A DNA stretch of 64,000 nucleotides, taken from positions 1 to 64,000 of the forward strand of contig JAEXTV010000027.1 in assembly GCA_023406895.1 (NCBI GenBank), given 5' to 3'. Source of the stretch: Bacillota bacterium. Lineage in GTDB: Bacteria > Bacillota > Clostridia > Christensenellales > SZUA-584. The stretch's first letter is position 1, and every line of letters starts with the position of its first letter. The notes below the pieces were generated by a model that ran no database searches, was not told the origin of the DNA, and saw only the letters and a list, made by a program, of their open reading frames with translations. Shown here piece by piece: positions 34,451 through 42,397 of this stretch. The position numbers were made by a program, and so were the translations under genes.

Positions 34451-36781
34451 TTATTTGAGCGTCACGACTGTGACGCCGTCTTCCCCTTCTCCGTACTGAC
34501 CGGCCCGGTAGCTCTTCACATGCACGTGGCTTTTAAGATATTGCCGCAGACCGCTGCGCAGCACACCGGTGCCCTTGCCGTGAATCAGCAGCACCTCCGT
34601 CTGCCCGGCGAGAAACGCCTCATCGAGATACATGTCCGCCTGCATCACCGCCTCATCGAGCGTCATGCCCCGCAGATCCACCGACATGCCGGGTGTTTCG
34701 CCGCTGCGTTTGAAGCCGCCGATCGACTTCACCTTTTTCTCCGGCTTTGCGGGCGTCACATCGCTAAGCGGCACGGTCATTTTGAGCGCGCCCGCCTGCA
34801 CATACACACTGCCGTCCTTGGGTGCTTTGAGTACCGTCGCCGACACACCGTGACTTAGCAGCTGCACCGTATCCCCCGCGTTTAAATCTTCGGGGCGCGT
34901 ATCGCTTTTCGCTTCGGGCTTGGCACGCAGATGCGATGCCGCTTCGCCGATTTTGTCTGACAGCGCCTTGCGCGACGCGTTGATATCTTCCTGCCGCGCG
35001 GCTTTGGCCGCCTTAAGCTCAGCAATCACGCGCTCCGCTTCGTCGCGCGCATCGCGCAGTATCTCCATCGCCTGCTCGTGCGCCTTATCCACGAGCTTTT
35101 GCGCCTTGTCCTGCGCCTTTTTGAGCTCAATATCACTCTTGTCGCGTATCGACTGTGCCGTGCGCCGGTTTTGCTCGGCCTGCTGTTCCTTGCGCTCAGC
35201 CATTTCCTTCTGCCGTGCGGCTTCGCCGATGAGCTGCTCAAACTTGATGGTTTCTTCGGACATATGCTCTCTCGCGCGTTCAATGACTTTGTCGTCAAGG
35301 CCGAGCTTCTTGGAAATCTCAAACGCGTTGGACACGCCCGGCACGCCCATGATGAGCTGGTACGTGGGGCTCAGCGTCTTTAAGCTGAATGCCATGCACG
35401 CGTTCTGGTAATAGGCGCTCGCCGTGGCAAACGCCTTGATTTCGCTGTAATGCGTGGTGGCAAGCACGGTGCAGCGTTTGCTTTCAAGCGCCTCGAGTAT
35501 CGCCATGGCAAGCGCCGCGCCTTCGGCGGGGTCGGTGCCCGCGCCAAGCTCATCAAGCAGCACGAGCGACTCTTTGCCCGCTTTGCTCACGATGCGCGTG
35601 ATGTTTTTCATGTGCGAGCTAAACGTACTGAGGCTCTGTTCAATGCTCTGTTCGTCGCCGATGTCCGCAAACACCTCTTTGTAAACGGGCAGCACCGAGC
35701 CGCCGTCCGCGGGCACGAACATGCCGCACTGCGCCATCAGGCAGAGCAGCCCCGTGAGCTTGAGCGTCACTGTTTTACCGCCCGTGTTGGGGCCTGTGAT
35801 GATGAGGCCGCGGTAGCCGTTGTCGATCGCGAGCGACACAGGCACCACCTTTTTGGGGTCAATCAGCGGATGCCGCCCGTTTTTGATGATCAACGTGCCT
35901 TCGTCGCTGATGGTCGGCGGCGATGCCTTCATGGCAGACGCAAGATGCGCCTTGGCGAATATCAGGTCCAGTGCCGTCAATATTTCAAAGTCCAGCTTCA
36001 GTGTGTCCGTGTATTCGCGCAGCTGCTCGCTGAACACGTGCAGTATGCGCTCGATCTCGGCCACCTCGGCCAGTTCGAGCTCGCGCAGGCGATTGTTCGC
36101 CTCCACCACTTCCATCGGCTCGATAAAAAGCGTCTGCCCGCTGGCGGACTGGTCGTGCACGAGGCCGCTGATGTGCCGCTTGTGCTCCTGCTTCACGGGC
36201 ACCACGTAACGCCCGCCGCGTGTGGTCACAATCGCGTCCTGCAGGTATTCCTTGTATTTGGTTGAGCGCGTAATCGCGCTGAGCTTTTCGCGTATGCCTT
36301 CGTTTTCGCGCAGCATGCGCCGCCGTATCGACGCAAGCTCAGCCGACGCGCTGTCGGAGAGCGTTGTTTCGCTTTCAATCGCGTCGTCGAGCGCACGGAT
36401 CAGCTTTTCGTCGTAATTAAGCTGCTGCGCCATGTCCCAGAGCCGGGCCGCACCTGTTTCCTTGAGGCCGTTTCGCGCGCGCCGCGCGGCCTTGAACACG
36501 CCGAGCACCTTGAGCAGCTCGCGGCAGCCAAGATCGGCCTCGGCCTTGAGCCGCGCAAGCTCGAGCGAGATGTCCGAAAAGCCGCTCATCGGCGAGGAGG
36601 CGACGCGCATCAGCACGCTTTCTGCCTCGAGCGTTTCGCTGAGCAGGCTGCGCGTGGCGGCTACGGTGACCTGCGGCTGCAAGTTCAGTGCCGCTTCTTT
36701 GCCGCTGTCTGAGAGCGCCGCATCGGCGAGCCGTTTGAGTATTTTATCGAATTCGAGTTTATTGAGTACCTTTTGATCCAT
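34451..36781 (-). CDS. mutS2: MutS2 ribosome-rescue/anti-recombination ATPase with Smr domain
   Basis: 776 residues. The core-clamp domain is followed by the ATPase with Walker A ITGPNTGGKTVTLKL and Walker B LVLLDELGAGTDPAEG, a long coiled coil (about 510-640), and a C-terminal Smr nuclease domain (VDLRGMTLDEAVMQADMYLDEA and LLIHGKGTGVLRSGL). The mismatch-recognition domain of MutS is absent, as expected. MutS2 proteins act on recombination intermediates and on collided ribosomes. An AGGAATT site precedes the ATG. Confidence 0.95.
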   Translation of the reverse strand: MDQKVLNKLEFDKILKRLADAALSDSGKEAALNLQPQVTVAATRSLLSETLEAESVLMRVASSPMSGFSDISLELARLKAEADLGCRELLKVLGVFKAARRARNGLKETGAARLWDMAQQLNYDEKLIRALDDAIESETTLSDSASAELASIRRRMLRENEGIREKLSAITRSTKYKEYLQDAIVTTRGGRYVVPVKQEHKRHISGLVHDQSASGQTLFIEPMEVVEANNRLRELELAEVAEIERILHVFSEQLREYTDTLKLDFEILTALDLIFAKAHLASAMKASPPTISDEGTLIIKNGRHPLIDPKKVVPVSLAIDNGYRGLIITGPNTGGKTVTLKLTGLLCLMAQCGMFVPADGGSVLPVYKEVFADIGDEQSIEQSLSTFSSHMKNITRIVSKAGKESLVLLDELGAGTDPAEGAALAMAILEALESKRCTVLATTHYSEIKAFATASAYYQNACMAFSLKTLSPTYQLIMGVPGVSNAFEISKKLGLDDKVIERAREHMSEETIKFEQLIGEAARQKEMAERKEQQAEQNRRTAQSIRDKSDIELKKAQDKAQKLVDKAHEQAMEILRDARDEAERVIAELKAAKAARQEDINASRKALSDKIGEAASHLRAKPEAKSDTRPEDLNAGDTVQLLSHGVSATVLKAPKDGSVYVQAGALKMTVPLSDVTPAKPEKKVKSIGGFKRSGETPGMSVDLRGMTLDEAVMQADMYLDEAFLAGQTEVLLIHGKGTGVLRSGLRQYLKSHVHVKSYRAGQYGEGEDGVTVVTLK

Positions 36782-36834
36782 TTTTAATTCCTTTGGTGAT
36801 ATCTTGTCCTATGATACCATTTCTAGGCGAACAA

Positions 36835-36874
36835 GAAAACATGGGAGCATCAATTTATCTGCTCCCCATGTTTC
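36835..36874 (-). terminator. Terminator after the broken small membrane-protein frame
   Basis: A 14-bp stem with one bulge (left arm 36835-36849, right arm 36860-36874) is followed on the minus strand by ttttcttgtt. It lies 14 bases past the stop at 36888 and supports transcription of that frame. Confidence 0.7.
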
Positions 36875-36887
36875 TATCGGTAGGAAA

Positions 36888-37171
36888 TTACAAAACAAAC
36901 ACTATCAAACACAGCAATAGAAAAACCATGTCCAAATAGAAAGCGAATCCTTTAGCAAGTTTACTTAAGCGAGGTTTATCCAATCTTTTCTCGGTGCTAT
37001 ACAACAACAACCCTAAATTTATGGGTATTAAAGCGATGAGTGTTCCAATCAGCCCGACAGCGTATTCACAACAGCTATTTTGTTTATCGCGAATAAAATA
37101 TAGTAGATATAATAGAACAGAAAACCACTTAGTATTAAAACGATATATTTCCAGTTCTTGTTTTGCCTCAC
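36888..37171 (-). pseudogene. Small multi-pass membrane protein, reading frame broken
   Basis: A GTG at 37171 with a GCGGAG site 7 bases upstream opens a frame encoding MRQNKNWKYIVLILSGFLF and a second hydrophobic stretch, but it stops at 37049 after 40 codons. A different frame across the same region runs to 36888 and encodes LIGTLIALIPINLGLLLY, the basic loop STEKRLDKPRLSKLAKG and a final hydrophobic FLLLCLIVFVL. Joined by one frameshift near 37050-37100 they make a protein of about 95 residues with three membrane helices. A strong terminator follows. It is either a recent pseudogene or a sequencing error. I do not recognise the family. Confidence 0.45.
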
Positions 37172-37301
37172 TTTATTTCTCCGCTCTGCTGCCTCATCAC
37201 AAACGTTTTCCAGCGCCTGCCGATATAACAGCCTTATTGCTCAAAATACCGTAAAATGTCCATAACTTTGCACGCTGCCACTGTGACTGCTCAATCCGCC
37301 G

Positions 37302-37685
37302 TTACCCCTGCTTGATGCCAAAGGCGATCCAGCGTCCGTCGATATCTTCGATGATGAACTCCTTGTTGTTGTAATCCGTGAGCGCAAGCGGCCTCACGAT
37401 TTTCGCGCCTTTTTGCATCAGCTCGTCCTGCAGCGCTTCCTGCTTCATCGTGATGAAATAGGCGTCCTCGCCGTAGCCGTACAATTCGCGGTTCGGATAC
37501 ACCTTGTCGGTATTTGCCTGCGTGAGAATGATCTCCGTGCCGTCGCGGTACAGGCAGATGTGTGGTTCCTTCACGTTTAAGAATTCCACGGCGCGGAAGC
37601 TGAGCACGTCCACATAATACTGCGCCGTCTTTTTGATATCCGGCACCGGAAAGACACAGTGCGATTCGATAAGCAATTTCTCCAT
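37302..37685 (-). CDS. VOC/glyoxalase-superfamily protein
   Basis: 127 residues with the two beta-alpha-beta-beta-beta modules of the vicinal oxygen chelate fold: FPVPDIKKTAQYYVDVLSF at the start, HICLYRDGTEIILTQ, YFITMKQEALQDELMQKG and the closing IEDIDGRWIAFGIKQ. Possible metal ligands are His29-region and Glu residues, but the substrate cannot be inferred. GGAGG precedes the ATG. It stands alone. Confidence 0.82.
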   Translation of the reverse strand: MEKLLIESHCVFPVPDIKKTAQYYVDVLSFRAVEFLNVKEPHICLYRDGTEIILTQANTDKVYPNRELYGYGEDAYFITMKQEALQDELMQKGAKIVRPLALTDYNNKEFIIEDIDGRWIAFGIKQG

Positions 37686-37739
37686 AACTGCCTCCGTATT
37701 ACATAATTCAGAAGTATTATACCATAAATTTCAATGCAA

Positions 37740-37762
37740 AAAAAAGAAGCGTGAGAGCTTCT
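37740..37762 (-). terminator. Intrinsic terminator on minus strand
   Basis: agaagc (37745-37750) pairs with gcttct (37757-37762), and the minus-strand exit has eight T. It would end a minus-strand transcript reading through 37763-37970, where no convincing gene is visible. Confidence 0.65.
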
Positions 37763-37972
37763 CGGCTTGTTCAAAACGTGGCTCCCCCTCGTGGGTATAG
37801 GTTTCTCTTTCTTTTGTTGGGCAAACAGAAAAAACTAAAAAAAGTCCTGTAACTCCGAAGGAGTATAGTCTAAACGGTTTACTCTATAGTAGGATTTTTT
37901 CGATAGTATTTCTCCAGACTTTACCCCTTTCAGGGATATAGGTTTCTCTTCTATTTTTCCTCCGCTTGATTG
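37763..37972. other. Intergenic with short direct repeat
   Basis: On the minus strand agagaaacctata occurs twice (near 37800 and 37945), about 145 bases apart, each followed by c-rich/g-rich tracts. A small ctcc-ttcg-ggag hairpin lies near 37855. A 69-codon frame covering this stretch starts inside the upstream lipoprotein gene and crosses its terminator, so it is not accepted as a gene. Confidence 0.3.
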
Positions 37973-37998
37973 CAAAAAAGAACCACCGAAGTGATTCT
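37973..37998 (-). terminator. Terminator of the large lipoprotein gene
   Basis: agaaccac (37979-37986) pairs with gtgattct (37991-37998) around the loop cgaa (TTCG on the transcript). A T6 run follows on the minus strand. Confidence 0.85.
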
Positions 37999-38015
37999 TT
38001 TCATCGTGCCGATTA

Positions 38016-39533
38016 TCAATAACCCGATACCACATTGATGACACTGCCGTCCACGGCGTTTATGGACAGCACCGCCCACGGGCCGTTAAGGCCGGTCGTT
38101 TCGGTCCAGCCCTCCGCCTCTTTCGTTTTTGTCGCGTAGAAGTTCCAAACCGGCACCAGCAGCCCTTTTTCAATCGAGTTTTGTTCGGTGATGCGCATCA
38201 GTTCGAGCGACACACGGTACACGTTGACTTCAATACTGTCCCCGCTGTCCTGATACGCGTACGAATTCTTTATCTGCTGCTCAAATCTCTCGGCGATTCT
38301 GTCAAACGGCAGCAGGGCTGCGCTCTCCACCACCTTTTCGCCGATGGAGAGCGGTGACATCCATGACAGATCGACGATGCCGGTATCATCAACCGTGATA
38401 TCAAAGCTTTCATAATTCCAACTGCCAAAGTATGCGCCCGTGGCATCATCCGCATCCGTGAACGCCTTCGAATAGCCGCACGGCACGCCGTCAACCATTC
38501 GGTATAAGCAAAAGCGGTAAGCGTTTCTTTGCGCCTCCTTTTTTTCATTGCCGTATAAGCCGGCATCGCTGTCATCCGAAAGATATATCCCGCAGATCTG
38601 CATATCCGTGATCCCGGCGGTTTGGAGCATCTCTTCCACCTGCTGCTTCGCCTGCGCGGGTGTCAGCTTGAGCCGCTCCAGCACCTTCGCGTCACTGATC
38701 ACTGTCTTTTCGTCTATTGGAATCGACAGTGATCCGGTGGTGCCGACGATGGTTGGCATCTCAGGATCAAAATAGCTGTATGTGATCATCGCGCACCGGT
38801 TCACAAAGTAACCGCCCGTATCGTCCGCGTTGGGCTTTGTCAAATCGCTATTATTTCTGACGTCTAAATAACAAAACGGCGCAGTGCTGTCTTCAGGGTT
38901 TGTGCGGACATTCAGCCCTGTATAATAAGCCACATGCTCGCCGTTCACAAACGGATTTTCGTCACGATCGGTAATTTCTTTTTTCGCGAGCAGCCCGTTT
39001 GACTCCGTGTACACCCTTTTCTCCGGGGCGCTGTCATAAATCGCCTCCAGCTGTGCGATCTCCTTATCTATCATTTCTTCCTGACCGGCAAATTCCTCCA
39101 GATTTTTCACCCGGTTTGAATTGACGATCATGTCCGTGATCTCTTCCTTCGACAACTCCTCAGACGTTTCGTATATTTTCTGCCCCTTGAAGAGCGCTTT
39201 GATCATGCCGTCTACCTGCGGCTGCGTGAAATCCGCCGCCTTCACGCGGATAATCGGCATGCCGTCCGCATCGGGGACGGTGACCTCGGCATCGGCTGTC
39301 AGCTTAAATCTGTCGCTCACCACAAGCTCTGTTTTGTACGCAGAGGGCGCATTCACCTGCTCGCTCAAAGACGCCCCCGGCTCTACGGTTTGCGCCGCCG
39401 CGTCGAGCATGGCTTGCTGATCCTTCCCCACGACGATCGGTTCTTCGGGCGTGGCCTGACAGGCAGCCGCTGATGTCATAATAAGCACGATGAACAATGC
39501 GGTCAGAACCATCGTTTTCATTGATTTCTTCAT
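38016..39533 (-). CDS. Exported lipoprotein, DUF6034-like
   Basis: 505 residues. Signal peptide with lipobox SAAAC (cysteine about residue 25), then VVGKDQQAMLDAAAQ. The mature part alternates strands and helices, with two similar helical segments (SKEEITDMIVNSN and TPAQAKQQVEEMLQ) suggesting repeated YcdB/PepSY-like units. No catalytic motif is visible. It resembles the DUF6034 lipoproteins of gut Clostridia, but this is from memory of pattern only. The ATG at 39533 has GAGG six bases upstream; a GTG one codon earlier is possible. It has its own promoter and terminator. Confidence 0.65.
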   Translation of the reverse strand: MKKSMKTMVLTALFIVLIMTSAAACQATPEEPIVVGKDQQAMLDAAAQTVEPGASLSEQVNAPSAYKTELVVSDRFKLTADAEVTVPDADGMPIIRVKAADFTQPQVDGMIKALFKGQKIYETSEELSKEEITDMIVNSNRVKNLEEFAGQEEMIDKEIAQLEAIYDSAPEKRVYTESNGLLAKKEITDRDENPFVNGEHVAYYTGLNVRTNPEDSTAPFCYLDVRNNSDLTKPNADDTGGYFVNRCAMITYSYFDPEMPTIVGTTGSLSIPIDEKTVISDAKVLERLKLTPAQAKQQVEEMLQTAGITDMQICGIYLSDDSDAGLYGNEKKEAQRNAYRFCLYRMVDGVPCGYSKAFTDADDATGAYFGSWNYESFDITVDDTGIVDLSWMSPLSIGEKVVESAALLPFDRIAERFEQQIKNSYAYQDSGDSIEVNVYRVSLELMRITEQNSIEKGLLVPVWNFYATKTKEAEGWTETTGLNGPWAVLSINAVDGSVINVVSGY

Positions 39534-39577
39534 CACACACCTCGCATGCTTTGTATTTTTTATTCCATATACTATTT

Positions 39578-39606
39578 AATATATTTATATTTTGTTAATT
39601 TATCAA
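39578..39606 (-). promoter_or_regulatory. SigA promoter of the large lipoprotein gene
   Basis: Minus strand TTGATA (39606-39601), 17 bases, TATATT (39583-39578). The leader to the ATG is about 38 bases. Confidence 0.6.
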
Positions 39607-39685
39607 TGCAATTTCATCGTTAAATACAGCATATTTTTTACATATTGAGCAAAACTACCGGTATCAGCAAAAAGGAGATTAAGCC

Positions 39686-40537
39686 ATGACAAAAAAGACC
39701 TTTCCCGAACAGCATCAAGCCCCGCCGGGCAAGGAATGGGAGATGACCCCAAAGCCGGTTTATGATGATCCTGGGATAAAGGGCAGCGGGCAGCTGCTTG
39801 ATAAAGCGGCCATCATCACAGGCGGCGACAGCGGTATCGGGCGCGCCGTGGCGGTGGCATTCGCAAAAGAGGGAGCCGATGTGGTGATTGTGTATTTAAA
39901 AGCCAATAAGGATGCCGACGAAACAAAGCAGGCTGTGGAAAGCTACGGACGCAGATGCGTGACTGTCTGCGCCGATTTGCGGCAGGAGGCTTCCGCGCAA
40001 CAGGTGTCCGATGAAACGCTCACGGCATTCGGCAAGATCGATATCCTCGTCAACAACATCGCCGTGCAATACCCGCAAAACAGCATCACAGACATTTCCG
40101 CGGAGCAGCTGGAGGACACGTTCCGCACCAACATATTTTCATACTTTTATATGACGAAAGCCGTGCTTCCCCACCTCAAACCGGGCAGCACCGTGATCAA
40201 TACCGCATCTGTTACCGCCTATAAGGGCAGTGCCGACTTGATTGATTACTCGTCCACCAAAGGGGCAATCGTGTCGTTCACCCGCTCGCTTTCCATCTCA
40301 CTGCTCAAAAACGGCATCCGCGTCAACGCCGTGGCGCCGGGGCCCGTGTGGACGCCGCTGATCCCTTCTAGTTTTTCACCACAGAAGGTATCTGAATTCG
40401 GCGCCGACGTGCCCGTGCAATACGCCGCGCAGCCCGTGCAGCTTGCACCCGCATATGTGTTTCTCGCATCACAAAGCGCCAGCTATGTGTCGGGCCAGGT
40501 GCTGCATGTGAACGGCGGTGTGATTGTGGATTCGTGA
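39686..40537 (+). CDS. SDR-family oxidoreductase (YdaD/GSP39-like)
   Basis: 283 residues. A 35-residue N-terminal extension (FPEQHQAPPGKEWEMTPKP) is characteristic of the general stress protein 39/YhdF subgroup of short-chain dehydrogenases. The Rossmann loop is TGGDSGIGRA, NNIA follows as the family's NNAG-type motif, and the catalytic Ser-Tyr-Lys lies in TASVTAYKGSADLIDYSSTKGA. It probably uses NADP(H) or NAD(H); the substrate is unknown. AAGGAG precedes the ATG. It lies alone between a divergent lipoprotein gene and a tetR gene. Confidence 0.9.
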   Translation: MTKKTFPEQHQAPPGKEWEMTPKPVYDDPGIKGSGQLLDKAAIITGGDSGIGRAVAVAFAKEGADVVIVYLKANKDADETKQAVESYGRRCVTVCADLRQEASAQQVSDETLTAFGKIDILVNNIAVQYPQNSITDISAEQLEDTFRTNIFSYFYMTKAVLPHLKPGSTVINTASVTAYKGSADLIDYSSTKGAIVSFTRSLSISLLKNGIRVNAVAPGPVWTPLIPSSFSPQKVSEFGADVPVQYAAQPVQLAPAYVFLASQSASYVSGQVLHVNGGVIVDS

Positions 40538-40693
40538 CAACAGCCGCCTTCTTTTACGAATAACCGGCTGGTAAAAAGTTGCTCACGCAATGAAACTTTG
40601 GTGCTGCTCCGGGCTGGTCAACAGGACAGGCTATATTTTGACGTTTTTTAAATTACCATCAAACTAAACAAACTCACGGCAGCTTTAGATTAG

Positions 40694-40722
40694 TTGTGAA
40701 ACGATCACAAATCGCTTATAAT
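40694..40722 (+). promoter_or_regulatory. Promoter and candidate operator of the TetR-family gene
   Basis: TTGTGA (40694-40699), 17 bases, TATAAT (40717-40722). The -35 is also the left arm of the inverted repeat ttgtga-aacga-tcacaa (40694-40710). A repressor bound there would block RNA polymerase, which fits autoregulation by the gene that follows. Confidence 0.6.
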
Positions 40723-40747
40723 CAAGGGCAATAGGCGAGGTGTTTCT

Positions 40748-41332
40748 ATGAACAAGATGGAAGAAGTTAAAAGTGCCGCCCTGTCACTTTTTGCGCTCAA
40801 AGGGTTTACGGCAACCTCCATGCAGGACATTGCCGATGCGGTGGGCCTTAACAAAGCTTCTTTATACTTTTATGTCAAAAGTAAACAAGAGCTGTATCTG
40901 CTCGTCGTGCAAGATCAATTCAGCTATATTAAAGAGGAATTGCGCAAAGTTTTTGAATCTTTTCGTGACGAGCCGATTGATGTGCTGCTTTTCCATGCCT
41001 TTCAAACGATTGTGCTTAAACCAAGCACCGAGTGGCTGCTGCTTTGGAAAAGAATGCACATGCTGTCTATCACCGATCTTGGCAACGGTTTGCAGAAGCC
41101 TTTGCGTGAGATTATAAACGAAAACATGCAAGGAACACGGTATTATTTAAACGAATTTATTCGCGCTAGAAAAATCGAAATAGATGAAGTCATTATTTCG
41201 CATTTCGCTTTTGCTTTTGACACATTTGTTCGCGGCATATTGGACTGGCGTTTATTAAATCCAGACACCGATACCAATGCCGTGATGCCGATCATTTGGA
41301 ATCAATTCTGGAACGGCAGCCGCTTTGTGTAA
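40748..41332 (+). CDS. TetR-family transcriptional regulator
   Basis: 194 residues. The N-terminal helix-turn-helix contains ATSMQDIADAVGLNKASLYFYVKSKQELY, typical of AcrR/TetR proteins. The C-terminal ligand-binding domain is helical and unassigned. GCGAGGTG precedes the ATG. Its promoter contains an inverted repeat, a likely autoregulatory site. No efflux pump gene follows directly; the next full gene is a YcxB-like membrane protein. Confidence 0.9.
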   Translation: MNKMEEVKSAALSLFALKGFTATSMQDIADAVGLNKASLYFYVKSKQELYLLVVQDQFSYIKEELRKVFESFRDEPIDVLLFHAFQTIVLKPSTEWLLLWKRMHMLSITDLGNGLQKPLREIINENMQGTRYYLNEFIRARKIEIDEVIISHFAFAFDTFVRGILDWRLLNPDTDTNAVMPIIWNQFWNGSRFV

Positions 41333-41385
41333 ACCAACACCCCGAAAGGAGAAGCTTATTTTAATCAAAAACAGTAAACTTAGCC

Positions 41386-41526
41386 ATGGTAAGCAGCTTC
41401 TTTATCATCGATGTCCGCTCGCCGCATGGCGCTCTCCCTTACAATAGCGAGCGCATCATCAAAGTCGTGAAAAACCCGCGAGCGCGGCGCGCGTCAGCAT
41501 CTTTGGATATTGAACAAACGAAATAG
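41386..41526 (+). CDS. Doubtful 46-residue ORF
   Basis: An ATG at 41386 opens a frame beginning MVSSFFIIDVRSPHGALPYN and ending at a TAG at 41524, which overlaps the next gene's leader. An AAAGGAG sequence lies about 35 bases upstream, too far to serve it directly. A second frame from that site is also short. It may be a gene remnant. Support is weak and no family is recognised. Confidence 0.2.
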   Translation: MVSSFFIIDVRSPHGALPYNSERIIKVVKNPRARRASASLDIEQTK

Positions 41527-41537
41527 TGAGGATTGTT

Positions 41538-42077
41538 ATGAATATTGACTTTATTAATGAATATGAAATCACTTTGGATGTATACAAAACATGGGTCACA
41601 CGCCCCTTGAATAAAAAAGCCAAACAAAACAAGCAACGAAGGCTGATTCTGTTTGTGGCCGGCATGATCTTTTCGGCGGCGCTGATCGTCTTCGGCATAT
41701 TCTGGCCGAACAACGTGGCCATATTCATTGGGGGAATACTGATGCTGATACTGTTTTTCCGGGCTGTTATGATGCCGGATATAGCGATAAAAAAGCAGTA
41801 CTTCAAAATCAAAGATCCGCACGGAGATGAGCCCTGGATCAGGTCTTATGCCTTTTCCGATGTCATTACCGTGACAGATTTTCAAACCCGGTCGGAATAC
41901 AAGTACCATGATATTTTGAGCGCGACCGAGGACAATGATTACTTTTATCTTTGGTTTAACAAAGATGCTGTCATCCGCGTGATGAAGAACGCATTCAAAA
42001 AAGGTTCCGAACAAGATTTTCGCGGCTTCATCGTATCTAAAATCAAAAAATCCAAAAATGATAAAAAACGACGCTGA
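41538..42077 (+). CDS. YcxB-like membrane protein
   Basis: 179 residues. Hydrophilic N-terminus (1-42), two adjacent membrane helices (about 43-62 and 66-84), then a C-terminal soluble domain with YAFSDVITVTDF, YYLWFNKDAVIRVMKNAFKKG-type residues, matching the YcxB-like C-terminal domain. Function unknown. The ATG at 41538 with GAGG seven bases upstream is preferred over the GTG four codons earlier. It follows the tetR gene in the same direction. Confidence 0.75.
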   Translation: MNIDFINEYEITLDVYKTWVTRPLNKKAKQNKQRRLILFVAGMIFSAALIVFGIFWPNNVAIFIGGILMLILFFRAVMMPDIAIKKQYFKIKDPHGDEPWIRSYAFSDVITVTDFQTRSEYKYHDILSATEDNDYFYLWFNKDAVIRVMKNAFKKGSEQDFRGFIVSKIKKSKNDKKRR

Positions 42078-42131
42078 GTATTCATTTCAGCTTTAATGAC
42101 AACCTAAACCGATAAAGAACGGCTGTCATGC

Positions 42132-42156
42132 AAGCCGCTGACATTCAAAGCGGCTT
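42132..42156 (+). terminator. Terminator hairpin, left copy
   Basis: aagccgctgacattcaaagcggctt forms a perfect aagccgc/gcggctt stem. It is almost identical to the hairpin at 42366-42390, and the two flank the foldback element. This copy lacks the T-run. Confidence 0.6.
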
Positions 42157-42365
42157 CAGGCTGTCGATAAGGTCTAAAGAGCCTCTCGCAGATGACTACC
42201 CCGAAGGGGTGGATCTGGAGATGGGAACAATAAGCTGAAAAGAGTGGCTGATTTAACCGTTTTAAGCCGTTTTCTCTCCCCAGTCACCTATCGGTGACAA
42301 CCCCCGATCCACCCTAGTAGGGTAGTCGTCAGAGGGGCCGGGATAATAGGTTTTTTGACACTCTG
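42157..42365. mobile_element. MITE-like foldback element
   Basis: About 210 bases without coding capacity. Ends are imperfect terminal inverted repeats: ttcaggctgtcgataagg at the left and, in reverse complement, ttcagagtgtcaaaaaacc at the right. The inside folds back: a gactaccccgaaggggtggat block at 42197 pairs broadly with the reverse complement of 42300-42336. A gtcacctatcggtgac palindrome is at 42283-42298. Related copies are at about 28387-28450 and 33640-33930. The flanking terminator hairpin is duplicated. It is best explained as a non-autonomous repeat spread by a transposase elsewhere in the genome. Confidence 0.55.
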
Positions 42366-42397
42366 AAGCCGCCGACATTCACAGCGGCTTTTTTATT
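42366..42397 (+). terminator. Terminator hairpin, right copy
   Basis: aagccgccgacattcacagcggctt plus a T7 run. It is the functional terminator for plus-strand transcripts arriving from the YcxB-like gene. Its T-run overlaps the end of the minus-strand GrpB-like gene. Confidence 0.75.

Noticed and set aside
35450..36265. 271-codon plus-strand frame opposite mutS2
   Set aside because: Shadow frame; MutS2 motifs on the other strand cover the entire stretch.
37835..38044. 69-codon minus-strand frame
   Set aside because: It starts inside the end of the lipoprotein gene and runs across that gene's terminator; composition is not protein-like.
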